From Paraspadella gotoi (lineage: Eukaryota; Chaetognatha): a DNA stretch of 64,000 nt. The notes under the pieces are model-generated. The model did not search any database and was not told the origin of the DNA. It saw nothing but the letters and a program-made list of their open reading frames with translations. Within the stretch, counting starts at the first letter, position 1. Each line of letters opens with the position of its first letter. Made by a program: the position numbers and the translations under genes. Shown in pieces: positions 46,489 through 58,065 of the stretch. The stretch lies in contig CM119265.1 in assembly GCA_051294375.1 (NCBI GenBank), forward strand, positions 2,911,256 through 2,975,255. The letters run 5' to 3'.

Positions 46489-47785
46489 TCCTCGGTGGCC
46501 TGAGGGTTTTTCTAAAAACCCCGACTGGGATCGAGACCTGGATCTGGACCCGAACCCGGGACCCGCACCCGGCGCACCCCGAAATCGGCGTCGACCTTGG
46601 CCGCGCCCCGAGTCCTGACCTCGAAATGAGACTTTTACCGCCTCTCATTTTACCATTTCTGGGACACCAGGGGGAAGAAGAAGGGGGGGAGGAGGAAGAG
46701 GAGGAGGAGGAGGAAAAGATTCGCCCTAGATTGGAGTGAATCTGGAGGCTGATCTTCCCGCGGAATTTCAAAAGTCGCGCAACTTAAAACGAATCACACC
46801 TTTAATAATCGGGTCATATTCATTCGGAGAGATACATTCGGAGGCCTTAAACCACCAAAGCCTGTCCAAAGTTAGGGGCAGGATAGCTTATTTATTAAAT
46901 GAATGGATAATTTCGACGTGTCGATAAAGGCTTTAAAAATGTTGTTCTTTTTTTTTGGGGTTACTTCGTCTGTCTTTTTAATGACCTTTTAATAATTTTC
47001 ATTTTTAATTTTTATTTTCTACTGTGACCCTTTAATAGTTCATAGTTTATAGTTCATAGTAGTATAGTATATGAAATTGGTACAACCAATATAAAAATTA
47101 AAAAAAATAAAAATATACGTAGTTCTTAAACTCACAGGAAAAACCGCTTGATTAAATGCTCAGTAACCCGTTTTACAACAATTACAATGAATTAGATAAT
47201 TTCATAACACAAAAGTTGTCGCCAACTGAGCTTTTTTGGGATCCGAGATTATTTTTTCTTTACATAACATTACATTACATTACAGACAATACTGTCAGAG
47301 TCAAACTTGTCTGTGAGTCTTAATTCAATTTTCAGGGTCTTTTTATGTTATTATCTTGTGAGAGGGATGGAGGCCCTAAACCCAACATGGCCTGTCCAAA
47401 GTAAGGGGCAAGATACCGTAATGAATAAATAATTTTTATATTGGTTGTATCAATTTAATTTACAATTCATTTACATTAAATTACTCTTTAATCTCTCTTC
47501 TTAATCTACCCAGAAATTTGACTTAGACTAAGCGACAGAAGTCCAAGCAACCCTCACCCCAAAACCTCACCTCCCCCCCAATTTATACTCACCCTTCTTC
47601 TTCGGCTGGAACGCCTTCACCAACTTCCTCAACCCCTTGGCGTGCTCCAGCTCCAGCTCCGCCCTCTGACGAACGAATTGGCCGAATCGCTCGCTGAATT
47701 CGATCCCTCGCTCCGTCGCGCGGACGAAGTTGTCCAGTTGATCCTTGGAGACGCGGATGCAGGTCGAAGCCTCCGTCAAGTACAT
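33322..47785 (-). CDS. F-BAR and SH3 adaptor of the TOCA-1/CIP4/FBP17 type
   Basis: Exons: 47593-47785, 42888-43035, 38323-38490, 36112-36377, 35429-35636, 34567-34904, 34019-34242 and 33322-33641 (about 621 codons if one base is missing in exon 6). Exons 1-4 give a continuous F-BAR domain. It starts with [16 protein letters not shown] and [20 protein letters not shown], passes through [11 protein letters not shown] and [17 protein letters not shown], and exon 5 has the family signature [13 protein letters not shown]. The last exon encodes SH3: [27 protein letters not shown] and [13 protein letters not shown]. Known members bind curved membranes through F-BAR and recruit N-WASP/dynamin through SH3. 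The linker (exons 5-7) is Gly/Ser/Asp/Pro-rich and shows no HR1 coiled coil. Exon 6 is one base short of phase: the frame entered from exon 5 meets TAA near 34,751, while a second frame is open to the exon end. This is a likely sequence error or an alternative acceptor. The start at 47785 is the first ATG in frame. Confidence 0.85.
33885..33995. repeat. CAATCAATCTATG minisatellite
   Basis: About seven 14-bp units of type GCAATCAATCTATG in the intron before the SH3 exon. Confidence 0.85.
34425..34545 (+). repeat. Interspersed repeat, family 'CTTGCAGG'
   Basis: TGATTGAAAGCTTGCAGGGA, a TATATATA insertion, then GTCCAAAGTCAGGGGCAAGA and TTATTTATTAAATGAATGGA. It is a close copy of 5,060-5,200. Confidence 0.75.
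34910..35098. repeat. Purine (G/A) tract
   Basis: Nearly 190 bases of almost pure purine on the plus strand (GAGGGAGGGAGGGG, then AAGAGAAGAGA units) directly adjoin exon 6 of the F-BAR gene. On the sense strand this is a long pyrimidine tract before the acceptor. Confidence 0.9.
35105..35350. repeat. GTCGA pentanucleotide array and AAAACAAGTC decamer array
   Basis: About 25 units of GAGTC/GTCGA (35,105-35,225) pass into about a dozen 10-bp units of CAAAACAAGT/CATAACAAGT (35,226-35,350). All are in one intron of the F-BAR gene. Confidence 0.9.
36390..36432. repeat. GA microsatellite
   Basis: About 20 GA units 13 bases upstream of F-BAR exon 4. A second GA tract lies at 36,545-36,574 and a CT-rich tract at 36,610-36,735. 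Confidence 0.9.
38838..38890. repeat. AT microsatellite
   Basis: Two runs of alternating TA broken by ATTGCTA, in intron 2 of the F-BAR gene, 180 bases past the stop of the nested gene. Confidence 0.9.
39070..40716 (-). CDS. OAS/cGAS-like nucleotidyltransferase, intronless, nested in an F-BAR intron
   Basis: A single uninterrupted frame of 548 residues starts with [16 protein letters not shown]. Family hallmarks are in order. A helical lead ([12 protein letters not shown]) is followed by the P-loop-like GGLSK (65-69). ADVDAVIF (77-84) gives two catalytic Asp residues, 78 and 80, and VSLDLVPV (130-137) gives the third, Asp 133. ARLAKFWSQ (193-201), [12 protein letters not shown] (213-224) and [12 protein letters not shown] (271-282) match the C-terminal domain of 2'-5' oligoadenylate synthetases (OAS1_C). 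No zinc-binding insert is apparent, so it looks OAS-like more than cGAS-like. From about 395 to 428 it has an Asp-rich run, and at 468-487 a Lys/Thr run, both unusual for the family. Members make 2'-5'-linked oligoadenylate or other nucleotide signals on sensing nucleic acid. Here both product and ligand are unknown. The gene lies wholly inside intron 2 of the F-BAR gene, on the same strand, and may be a retrocopy. Confidence 0.85.
   Translation of the reverse strand: MENESIQTNEQTEIKPEEPLKRFAATLEPTPQWVADAEAVLQRVVDLLIQNGSRDLRIVRHEFVGGLSKRTSTRLKADVDAVIFYEDERRELFREDVVKQMMVILIGSTHLKVPDFKSTSFLLHFFFEGVSLDLVPVRYSVKGVADPSEEQRNQDVDEALHSSDPEEAFKHLTLSWQSKEWFKKQPSVVADLARLAKFWSQTVLFDGIVYGKAYILELLAVKAYGDTVNDRPWTMLKCFRHFLLLVKNLDNLRIVFGKKKKISHHIQNQHPLLIDPVNEFTNLLDIEEKLRSKFFGVMGDAARETLKRLDKCGSKLENPKILSYVFRPQPAIKFDGLLEERVVRPFPEPIKYPRLRIMKLTGFDSDKTKCKILLEALMLNVSSVVFAEVWKSLEKDVNDNDDKDENEDDDYDDDYDDDNDDEDYDDGPESSLLTLGASSSDRISDCDENDDSDAILKKAVKSATEFLGGKGTKKTTTKKKTTTTTSTEQTMTFKEFDFSFVIPVDENGSLEVLFNLEDKWVERLTSPLFEYYRKNSKWRRFLRRLGCF
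41317..41362 (-). repeat. SINE family 2 fragment
   Basis: TGATGCTTTTAGGCGGGGTG plus AACCTATGCAATGCCCGACT matches 19,106-19,144 with a few changes. Confidence 0.6.
41636..41720. repeat. CT microsatellite
   Basis: About 40 CT units with a few interruptions, in intron 2 of the F-BAR gene. Confidence 0.95.
41990..42220 (-). mobile_element. tRNA-derived SINE-like element (family 2), inserted next to an OAS fragment
   Basis: GGGTCCTGGGCTTGGAACCA through GGTACCTAATGGTCATTAGC matches 18,930-19,060. A CAACAACAACAACGA stretch and a second partial copy (TGGTCAATGGTCATTAGCTG) follow. Its right end coincides with the point where the OAS-like fragment stops. Confidence 0.6.
42221..42328 (-). pseudogene. 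Truncated second OAS-like 5' end
   Basis: From an ATG at 42328 the frame reads [20 protein letters not shown] and then [16 protein letters not shown]. It aligns with [32 protein letters not shown] of the nested gene (residues 17-48). Homology ends at about 42,221, where the SINE begins and the frame closes (IAANDH, stop). None of the catalytic motifs remain. Confidence 0.7.
44000..44125 (-). repeat. Interspersed repeat, family 'CTTGCAGG' (inverse)
   Basis: ACAATTATCCATTCATTAAA, TAAGCTATCTTG and GACTTTGGACAGGC are the reverse complement of the family's right half. A GTTCATTGTTCAATGTTCAT triplication is inserted. Confidence 0.65.
44741..44860. repeat. GA microsatellite
   Basis: About 55 GA units with small interruptions towards the right end. 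Confidence 0.95.
46409..46484. repeat. GA microsatellite
   Basis: About 38 uninterrupted GA units just left of the GC-rich start of the duplicated segment. Confidence 0.95.
47325..47460 (+). repeat. Interspersed repeat, family 'CTTGCAGG'
   Basis: Right-hand blocks are present: TTATCTTGTGAGAGGGATGG, AGGCCCTAAACCCAACATGG, TGTCCAAAGTAAGGGGCAAG and TATATTGGTTGTATCAATTT. An indel-bearing copy is at 53,590-53,715. Confidence 0.7.
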
Positions 47786-48798
47786 CGTCAATTCGGGGGG
47801 AGAGGGCGTTTCAACGAAGGTTCTGAAGGGGGTGGTTGCGATGTTGATAGGGAGTTGGCGATTTTAAATGGAGGCTAACGAAGGTTTTGCGGTTTCGAGT
47901 TAAAGAGAGAAAAAGTGAGTCATTAATCCTCCTCGTTGTCGTTGTTGTTGTTACGTTCCATCGCACAAATTATTTCTTATCGTCGCATTTTTGATATTAC
48001 TTAGAATTTCGGGTCGGGCTCTTGTTGTAGTTGTTGTTGTCGTTGTAGTAGTTGCCCTTTTTTTTTAGTTCCGCTGCCTCGAGGCTTCGATATTTGATTT
48101 ATTCTTTCAATATTTTATCGCTCAGAAAAATATTTTCTCGGCGTTCCAGGAATATTTCAGTTTTGCTCGTAAATATTTGAAGGAGTTCTTGGAAGTTTTT
48201 GAGAAAAAAAAGTTCTTGGTCAGTGGCAGCCGTGGCAGTGGCAGTGTCACTCTTACGCAGTGGCAATCGTCGCAGTGGCAGTGTCACTCTTACGCAGTGG
48301 CAATCAACCTGGAATAAAATGTGTTACGATTTTTTAGTTCGAATTTTGTAAATTTGTGAATCCGTTAATTTGTGAATATGTAAATCTGTAGATATGTATA
48401 TTTGCATCCGCAAATTAACATATTTGTAAATGCATAAATCTTTGAATGTGTTTCTTCAAATCTGTAAATTTGTAAGTTTGTAAATCTATAAATCTGTAAA
48501 TTGTGATTCCGTGAATCATTAAATGAGAAGTCTCCGCTCTCAGCGAGTCACGTCTTGTCGTGAACGGACGTTGACTCCGTTCATCCATTACCGATTAAAA
48601 TTTTTGAGAGAGAGAGAGAGAGAGAGAATATCGATCAATTTACCAAAGAAGATTATATATACCAAGTATTATCCGCATCGAAAGAAAAATAAGGATTTTA
48701 TTGCCAAAAATCGATTCCCACCGAAATAAAAAAAAGATGTGACAAATTTCTTATCGATTGAATGTCAACTTTTGCCAACGAAAGTCTTCGTAGTCGTC

Positions 48799-48803
<5 letters not shown>

Positions 48804-48876
<73 letters not shown>
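48804..48876. repeat. CT microsatellite
   Basis: About 36 CT units. The corresponding tract in the right copy (55,243-55,332) is broken up and interrupted. Confidence 0.95.
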
Positions 48877-48885
<9 letters not shown>

Positions 48886-49182
48886 CCTGAAAGAGATTGA
48901 AAAGTTAAAAAGCAAACAGACACACAACTTAAAAAACTCATTTATGCGTGACTTCTCATTAGAGCGAGAGATGTAATTTGAGTAAATAGAGAAGAAAGCG
49001 AAAGAGAAGAGAGAAGAGAAAAAAAAGAGAAAAAAAAAGAGAATTGTGAAGAGAGAAAAGAAAGAGAAAAAGAAAAGAGAAAAAGAAAAAAGAAAAATAA
49101 GGGAAAGAGAAAAGGAAGGGAAAGAGAAAGAGAAAAAGAAAAAAAAGAAAGAGAAAAAGAAAAGAAAGAGAAAAAGAAAAGA

Positions 49183-49393
49183 NNNNNNNNNNNNNNNNNN
49201 NNNNNNNNNNNNNNNNNNNNNNNNNNNNNNNNNNNNNNNNNNNNNNNNNNNNNNNNNNNNNNNNNNNNNNNNNNNNNNNNNNNNNNNNNNNNNNNNNNNN
49301 NNNNNNNNNNNNNNNNNNNNNNNNNNNNNNNNNNNNNNNNNNNNNNNNNNNNNNNNNNNNNNNNNNNNNNNNNNNNNNNNNNNNNNNNNNNNN
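49183..49393. other. Assembly gap (211 N) inside a purine tract
   Basis: The gap lies in an [18 protein letters not shown] tract. The right duplicate holds continuous purine sequence at the matching place (about 55,620-55,810). Confidence 0.98.
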
Positions 49394-50578
49394 AGAAAAA
49401 GAAAAGAAAGAGAAAAAGAAAAGAAAGAAAAAAGGGAAAAGAAAGAGAAAAAGAAAAGAAAGAGAATGAGGCGAGAGAATCAAGTTGAAAAACCGGGGGA
49501 GACCGGAAAAGAGATTTTTTTTCTTTTTTTTTCTTTTTTTTCTTTTTCTTTTTTCAATTATACTTTTCACACATATTTTTTCTCGCCGTTTTAGGCCTTA
49601 TCTTTTCAGAAGCGCTCCATTTCATCTTAAATTCGGAATTAAATTAATTTTTATGTTTAAATTAAGGATAAGAAACGGATTAAGTATCGGGTTAATTATC
49701 AGGTTAAGGATTAGAGTTAGAGATTAGTTCATTGATTAAGTTTAAATTAAATGATTAAGTATTAAATTTAGTAATAGATTAAAATTAGATATTAAAAGTA
49801 ACTTTAAAAATAAAGGAACTGAAATTAGTCGGTTTTGGAAAAGAGAGTCTCGTTTTGTCTTTAGTAATTTTTTTTTTTCGATTGGGAAAGAGTCGACTTG
49901 ATCGGGAAAAAAATATTGAGTAGAGTCGCCAGCGAAATGTCACAATCGACAACGAAATATCACTGTCAGTGACGACAAATCAGTTGCTGAAGTACAATGT
50001 CAATGTTTGTGACAAAATGGCGGTTGTTCTTATCAATGGCAATGGCTGTTTATCAGAGTCGGCGACGAAATGAATATCATTCTTTATGATGGATTTCCGC
50101 TGTTTATGATAAAAATTTAAGTTTTTTTGAAAACGGCTTAAATTATGTTTTATATTCATTTGCTTAAAATTTAAGCTAAATATGCGAAAACCATAAATAT
50201 TTTAAATTTGAAAAAAAATGTTATTTCTGCTCTTAACCAAAAAATAAAAAATAAATAAATAAAAACTGTCGTCGCCTTAAAGATTAACTTCTTGATTTCC
50301 TTAATTCCCTTAAGAGACTCCGCCATTTAAGGAAAAAAAAACAGTCCCCCAAAACAAAAAAACATAGAAAACAGAAAAAGAAGCCGGTTTTCTTATTTTC
50401 TTTTTTTTTTTTTTTTTTTTGGGCAAAGTCCGCCCTCTTTCACACGGATGACAAATTTCACCGACAATTTTTTACTCTTTTTTCTTCTTTCTTTCTTAAT
50501 CTTAGCCATTCTAGATTGAGAGAGAGAGAGAGAGCGCAATAAGACGCCGTTTTGACAATACTTACTAAGAGAGAGAGA

Positions 50579-50625
<47 letters not shown>

Positions 50626-50924
50626 GAGAAGAGAGATATTAATAAAGTTTATGAGGGAGACGGAAGAAAGCGATAAGATAAAAAGATCGAGTTTCTAAAA
50701 GTCAGTATCTTGTTTGATGCTTCGTCTGCTTTTATTATTTCTTCGTTTTTTTTTTTTGTTTTTTTTTAGTAAAAAAATTGTTCATGATATCAGTAGATTT
50801 GTAGATTTTGTAATTGTGGTTTTTTGGTTTTTTTTTTTTTTTTTTTTTCAATTTAATTTTTTCTCTCTTTTCATACTGAAGTTTCAGGGCGAGATTCAAA
50901 AAATGGGAAAACATTAACAGTTCA

Positions 50925-50958
<34 letters not shown>

Positions 50959-51059
50959 CCTTTTAATTCTTTTTTTCCTCACTCTCTCTCTCTCTCTCTA
51001 TCTCTCTTCCCCTCCACTAAACTCACTCTTGTTTCGAATTCACGGTGAGAAAAATCTCA

Positions 51060-51560
51060 CGCCGTCTCTAAAATCCTTGAAATTTCATTGGTTTTAAAAT
51101 ATTTTGCAGTTCCCGATTGGTCGGCTCCTCATTTCGCGTCCCAACGTCATCAATTTCAATCTTAATCGTTCCGAGCTTCCAATTGGTCGGTTAGATCCGA
51201 GAACAATTCTTTCCGATTAGTCAGATCAAGACACCCCGAACTCCCATTGGTTCAAATTTTGTTCTCGTCGCGGATGCTCGATTCCCATTGGCCGAATTCG
51301 AGAGAATCTCTCTCGCGACGTGATCGGAGAAAAAGTTGACTCGCGGCTTCGAGGTTCCGCTTCTGTGGATTCGAACGCGACCGTCGAATAGGATGGTCGC
51401 CGCCACACCGAGGAATCTTTTATTTGGGGACAACAGATGGCTCGAACGGGTCTTGGGGGTGACGAGAGATTTTCGAACGGTCACAGATGGTTATTTTTTC
51501 GGGGCGATAGATGGTCGTTTGTGATTTTGGTTGGTGGCGGTAACGTTCGGGCGTAAGACC
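51060..51560 (-). promoter_or_regulatory. Candidate promoter/CCAAT cluster upstream of the F-BAR gene
   Basis: Five ATTGG pentamers on the plus strand (51087, 51116, 51182, 51246 and 51287; CCAAT on the coding strand) lie within 205 bases. An ACGTCA at about 51,144 lies among them, in a locally GC- and CpG-richer block that is free of repeats. This is about 3.3 kb upstream of the F-BAR start codon. A promoter role is inference. Confidence 0.35.
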
Positions 51561-51655
51561 GTATAGGGATAGATTGACGAAAAGGTTCCAGAGTTTTGAA
51601 TATGCTCTGTATGGTGATCAGTGATTACTCTCTCTCTCTCTCTCTCTCTCTCTCT

Positions 51656-51850
51656 NNNNNNNNNNNNNNNNNNNNNNNNNNNNNNNNNNNNNNNNNNNNN
51701 NNNNNNNNNNNNNNNNNNNNNNNNNNNNNNNNNNNNNNNNNNNNNNNNNNNNNNNNNNNNNNNNNNNNNNNNNNNNNNNNNNNNNNNNNNNNNNNNNNNN
51801 NNNNNNNNNNNNNNNNNNNNNNNNNNNNNNNNNNNNNNNNNNNNNNNNNN
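51656..51850. other. Assembly gap (195 N)
   Basis: The gap begins in a CT tract. The right copy spans the place with about 110 bases of unique sequence (58,060-58,150). Confidence 0.98.
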
Positions 51851-52280
51851 GCTTCGCAGGGCGAGACGAGCCAATGAATGGGGCAACACGTGGAACCAGA
51901 CAGAAACGAGATTAGCGGAATAACATCGAGGGATTCTAATCTAATTTTAATCTAGAGAAGAAAAAAATTAAAATAGTTAGTCACTTTTTAGTAGACGTAT
52001 TAAAAATAATTATATTAAATTTTATATACATTTTGGGGGAGAGTTTTGTGTCGTCATTGTTATTTTATTTCACAAGAGGTTTGAATTTTTTTGGCTGTGA
52101 GCCTCACCTATTCACAAATCACGGAATGTAAAGAGAGAGAAAGTGTGTGTGTGTGTTAGTGTGTGAGAATGGGAAAGAGAGAGTGAGAGACGGAGACATG
52201 AGTCACGTTCACACAAAAGGAAATGAGGGCTCGAGTCCTCAAAATCAAGAGATTATCAAGAGAAATCATCTCGAATGGAA

Positions 52281-52397
<117 letters not shown>

Positions 52398-52686
52398 CTT
52401 TTCGCTTTATGTTTCTTTTGTAACGAAAATTTTTCTTCAAATAAACAAATGTTTTATCAAACATTTCCTGTTTTTTTTTTTTCGGAAAAAAACGAAAACA
52501 AATACAAGATTTTTTTTGTTTAACGAATTTCTGTGATTGGTTTTTAAAAATCTGACAGGAAACAGATGTGAAGCCGGTGAGAGGTGAACGTTTTCCACGG
52601 TTGTTTGTTTGAAAGTTAAAAAGTATTTTTTTACTAATTATTTTTCTTTTATTTGCAGTCGATTGGTACTTCAATTTAGCTGACAT

Positions 52687-52687
52687 T

Positions 52688-52748
<61 letters not shown>
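52687..52748. repeat. TTTC microsatellite
   Basis: About 15 TTTC units. The counterpart at about 58,895-58,942 is shorter and interrupted. Confidence 0.95.
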
Positions 52749-52749
<1 letters not shown>

Positions 52750-52815
52750 ATTTGTTTTCTTGCATCCTTATACTTGGGTCAGCCTTTCCAAAAACACCGG
52801 CTGAAACTAAGACCA

Positions 52816-54814
52816 CCCCGAACCCGGACCCGCCCCGGCGCACCCGAAATCGCGTCGACTGGCCGCGACCCGAGTCCTGACCTCGAAATGAGACTTTTTA
52901 CCGCCTCTCATTTTTACCATTTTCTGGGACACCAGGGGAGAAGAAGGGGGGAGGAGGAAGAGGAAGAGGAGAGGAAAGATTCGCCCTAGATTGGAGTGAA
53001 TCTGGAGGCGATCTTCCCGCGGAATTCAAAGTCGCGCAACTTAAAACGAATCACCACCTTTAATAATCGGGTCATATTGTTCATCGGAGAGATTACATTC
53101 GGAGGCCTTAAACCACCAAAGCCTGTCCAAAGTAGGGCAAGGATAGCTTATTTATTAATGAATGGATAATTTCGACGGTCTGATAAAGGCTTTAAAATGT
53201 GTTCTTTTTTTTGGGGTTACTTCGTCTGTCTTTTTAATGACCTTTAATAATTTTCATTTTTAATTTTTATTTCTACTGTGACCCTTTAATAGTTCATAGT
53301 TATAGTTCATGAGTAGTATGAGTATATGAAATTGGTACACACAATATAAAATATTAAAAAAAATAAAAATATACGTAGTTCTTAAAACTCACAGGAAAAA
53401 CCGCTTGATTAAATGCTACGTAACCCGTTTTTACAACAATTACAATGAATTAATATTTCATAACACAAAGAGTTGTGCCAACTGAGCTTTTTTTGGATCA
53501 CGCGATTATTTTTTTCTTTAGCATAACATTACTTACATTACATGACATACTGTCAGGAGTCAACTTGCTGTGAGTCTTAATTCAATTTTCAGGGATCTTT
53601 TTTATGTATTATCTTGTGAGAGGGATGAGAGCCCTAAACCCACATGCTGTCCAAAGTAAGGGGCAAGATACCGTTAATGAGATAAATAATTTTTATATTG
53701 GTTGTATCAATTTAATTTACATATCATTTACATTAAATTACTCTTATAATCTCTCTCTTAATCTACCCAGCAAATTTGACTTAGACTAGCGACAGAAGTC
53801 AAGCAACCCTCACCCCAAACCTCACCTCCCCAATTATACTCACCCTTCTTCTTCGTGCTGGAACGCCTTCACCAACTTCCCTCAACCCCTTGGCGTGCTC
53901 CAGCTCAGCTCCGCCCTCTGACGACGAATTGGCCGAATCGCTCGCTGAATTCGATCCCTCGCTCGCGTCGCGCGGACGAAGTGTCCAGTGATCCTTGGAG
54001 AGCGGATGCAGGTCGAAGCTCGTCAGTACATCGTCAATTCGGGGAGAGAGGCGTTTCAACGAAGGTTCTGAGGGGTGGTTGCGATGTGATAGGAGTTGGC
54101 GATTTAAACTGGAGGCTAACGAAGGTTTTGCGGTTCGAGTTAAAGAGAGAAAAGTGAGTCATTAATCCCCTCGTTGTCGTTGTTGTTGTTACGTTCATCG
54201 CACAAATTATTTCTTATCGTCGCATTTTGATATTACTTAGAATTTCGGGTCGGGCTCTGTTGTAGTTTGTTGTTGTCGTTGTAGTAGTTGCCCTTTTTTT
54301 TTAGTTCCGCTGCCTCGAGGCTTCGATATTTGATTTATTCTTTCAATATTTTATCGCTCAGAAAATATTTTCTAGGCGTTCCAGGAATATTTCAGTTTTG
54401 CTCGTAAATATTTGAAGGAGTTCTTGGAAGTTTTTGAGAAAAAAAAAGTTCTTGGTCAGTGGAGCCGTGCAGTGGCGTGTCACTCTTACGCAGTGGCAAT
54501 CGTCGCAGTGGCAGTGTCACTCTTACGCAGTGGCAATCAACCTGATAAATGTGTTACGATTTTTTCAGTTCGAATTTTGTAATTTGTGAATCCGTTAATT
54601 TGTGAATATGTATCTAAATATGTATATTTGCATCCGCAAATTAACATATTGTAAATGCATAAATCTTTGAATGTGTTTCTTCAATCTGTAAATTTGTAAG
54701 TTGTAATCTATAAATCTTAATTGTGATCCGTGAATCATTAAATGGAAGTCTCGCTCTCAGCGAAGTCACGTCTTGTCGTTCATCCATTACGATTAAAATT
54801 TTGAGAGAGAGAGA

Positions 54815-54865
<51 letters not shown>

Positions 54866-55262
54866 GAGAGAGAGATGGTTTCCCGTGATTCTGTGTGTTG
54901 GGGTTTTTTCTGCGGCGTGTTAGTTTAGTTGAATCTGGGAGATAAAGATAGAGGAAGAGAGAGGAGATAGAGGAAGAGAGAGAGATAGAGAAGATGAGGA
55001 GAGAGAGGAAAGAGAGAGAGAGGAGGAGAGGAGAGAAGAGAGAGAGAGAGAGAGAGAGGAGAGAAGAGAGAAATATCGATCATTACACAAAGAAGATTAT
55101 GATATACCAGTATTATCCGCATCGAAAGAAAAATGAAGGATTTTATTGCCAAAATCGATTCCCACGAAATAAAAAAAAGATGTACAAATTTCTTATCGAT
55201 TGAATGTCAACTTTGCCAACGAAAGTCTTCGTAGTCGTTCGTCATCTCTCTCTCTCTCTCAT

Positions 55263-55310
<48 letters not shown>

Positions 55311-56975
55311 ATCTCTCTCTCTCTCTCTCTCTTCTAACCGAAAGGAGATTGAAAAGTTAAAAGCAAACAGACACACAACTTAAAAACTCATTTATGCGTG
55401 ACTTCTCCATTAGAGCAGAGAGATGTAATTTTGAGTAAATAGAGAGAAAGCGAAAGAGAAAGAGAAGAGAAAAAAAAGAGAAAAAAAAAGAGAATTGTGA
55501 AGAGAGAAAAAAAGAGAAAAGAAAAGAGAAAAGAAAAAGAAAAATAAGGGAAGAGAAAAGAGGGAAGGAAAGAAAAGAAAAAAGAAAAAAAAGAAAGAGA
55601 AAAAAGAAAAGAAGAGAAAAGAGAAAGAAAGAGAAAAAGAAAGAAAGAGAAAAGAAAGAAGAGAAGAAAAAGAAAGAAAAAGAAAAGGAAGAAAAGAAAA
55701 GAAGAAAAAAGAAAGAAAGAGAAAGAAAGAAAAAAAGAAAGAAGAGAAAAGAAAAGAAAGAGAAAAAGAAAAGAAAGAGAAAAAGAAAAGAAAGAAAAAA
55801 AGAAAAGAAAGAGAAAAGAAAGAAAGAGAAAAAGAAAAGAAGAGAAAAAAAAGAAAGAAAAAAGGGAAAAGAAGAGAAAAAGAAAGAAAGAATGAGGCAG
55901 AGAATCAAGTTGAAAAACCGGGGGAGACCGGAAAAGGATTTTTTTTCTTTTTTTTTCTTTTTTTCTCTTTTTCTTTTTCAATTTACTTTCACACAATTTT
56001 ATTTTTTCTCGCCGTTTAGCCTATCTTTCAGAAGCGCTCCATTTCATCTAAATGGAATTAAATTAATTTTTATGTTTAAATTAAGGATAAGAAACGGATT
56101 AAGTACGGTTAATTATCAGGTTTAAGGATTAGTTAGAGATTAGTTCATTGATTAAGTTTAAATTAAATGATTAAGTATTAAAATTTAGTAATAAAAAAAT
56201 TAGATATTAAAAGTACTTTAAAAAATAAAGGAACTGAAATAGTCCGGTTTTGGAAAAGAGAGTCTCGGTTTTGTCTTAGTAATTTTTTTTTTTCGATTGG
56301 AGAGAGTCGACTTGATCGGGAAAAAAAATATTGAGTAGAGTCGCCAGCGAAATGTCACAATCGACAAACGAAATATCACTGTCAGTGACGAAATCAGTTG
56401 CTGAGTACAATGTCAATGTTGTTGACAAATGGCGGTTGTTCTTACAATGCAATGGCTGTTTATCAGATCGGCGACGAAATGAATATCATTCTTTATGATG
56501 GATTTCGCTTGTTTATGATAAAAATTTAAGTTTTTTGAAAACGGCTTAAATTATGTTTTATATTCATTTGCTTAAATTTAAGCTAATATGCGAAAACCAT
56601 AAATATATTTTAAATTTGAAAAAAATGTTATTTCTGTGCTCTAACCAAAAATAAAAATAAATAAATAAAAACTGTCGGTCGCCTTAAAAGATTAACTCTT
56701 GAATTCCTTAATTCCCTAAGAGACTCCGCATTTAAGGAAAAAAAAACAGTCCCCCAAAAACAAAAAACATAGAAAACAGAAAAAGAGCCGGTTTCTTATT
56801 TTCTTTTTTTTTTTTTTTTTTGTGGCAAAGTCCGCCCTCTTTCACACGGATGACAAATTTCACCGACAATTTTTTACTCTTTTTTCCTTCTTTCTTTCTT
56901 AATCTTAGCCATTCTAAGATTGGAGAGAGAGAGAGGAGAGCGCAATAAGACGCCGTTTTGACAATAACTACTAAG

Positions 56976-57043
<68 letters not shown>

Positions 57044-58031
57044 TATTAATAAAGTTTATGAGGGAGACGGAAGGAAAGCGATAAGATAAAAAGATCGAGT
57101 TTCTAAAGTCAGTATCTTGTTTGATGCTTCGTCTGCTTTTATTATTTCTTCGTTTTTTTTTTTTGTTTTTTTTAGTAAAAAAATTGTTCATGATATCAGT
57201 AGATTTGTAGATTTTGTAATTGTGGTTTTTGGGTTTTTTTTTTTTTTTTTTTTTTCAATTTAATTTTTTCTCTCTTTTCATACTGAAGTTTCAGGGCGAG
57301 GATTCAAAAAAATGGGAAAACATTAAACAGTTCATTCTCTCTCGTCTCTCTCTCTCTCTCTCTCTCTCTCCTTTTAATTCTTTTCTTCCTCCTCTCTCTC
57401 TCTCTCTCTATCTTCTTCCCCTCCACTAAAACTCACTCTTGTTTCGAATCACGGTGAGAAAAATCTCACGCCGTCTCTAAAATCCTGAAATTTCATTGGT
57501 TTTAAAAATATTTTGCCAGTCCCGATTGGTCGGCTCCTCATTTCGCGTCCAACGTCATCAATTTCAATCTTAATCGTTCCGAGCTTCCAATTGTCGGTTA
57601 GATCCGAGAAACAATTCTTCCGATTAGTCAGATCAAGACCCCCGAACTCCATTGGTTCAAATTTTGTTCTCGTCGCGATGCTCGATTCCCATTGGCCGAA
57701 TTCGAGAGAATCTCTCTCGCGACGTGATCGGAGAAAAAGTTGACTCGCGGCTTCGAGGTCTCCGCTTCTGTGGATTCAACGCGACGTCGAATAGGATGGT
57801 CGCCGCCACACCGACGGAATCTTTTATTTGGGGACAACAGATGGCTCGAACGGGTCTTGGGGTGACGAGAGATTTTCGAACGGTCACAGATGTTATTTTT
57901 TCGGGGCGATAGATGGTCGTTTGTGATTTTGGTTGGTGGCGGTAAACGTTCGGGCGTAAGACCGTATAGGGATAGATTGACGAAAAGGGTTCCAGAGTTT
58001 TGAATATGCTCTGTATGTGATCAGTGATTAA

Positions 58032-58065
<34 letters not shown>

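Larger units (their letters stand above)
43036..47592. other. Intron 1 of the F-BAR gene: microsatellite-rich, no exons seen
   Basis: Contains CT/GA tracts at about 43,572-43,660, 44,741-44,860, 45,798-45,862, 45,944-45,978 and 46,409-46,484, a GAC tract at 43,910-43,935, and interspersed-repeat copies at 44,000-44,125, 46,850-46,915 and 47,325-47,460. The left copy of the 6.2-kb duplication starts inside it. Confidence 0.65.

Noticed and set aside
46304-46771. Ser/Leu-rich frames over GA/CT tracts (also 44,695, 52,156, 61,816, 63,534 and others)
   Set aside because: Dinucleotide repeats leave several frames open; no splice or domain support.
53799-54059. A second F-BAR gene
   Set aside because: Only exon 1 is repeated, with broken frame, inside the indel-rich duplicate. 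Probably an assembly artefact.
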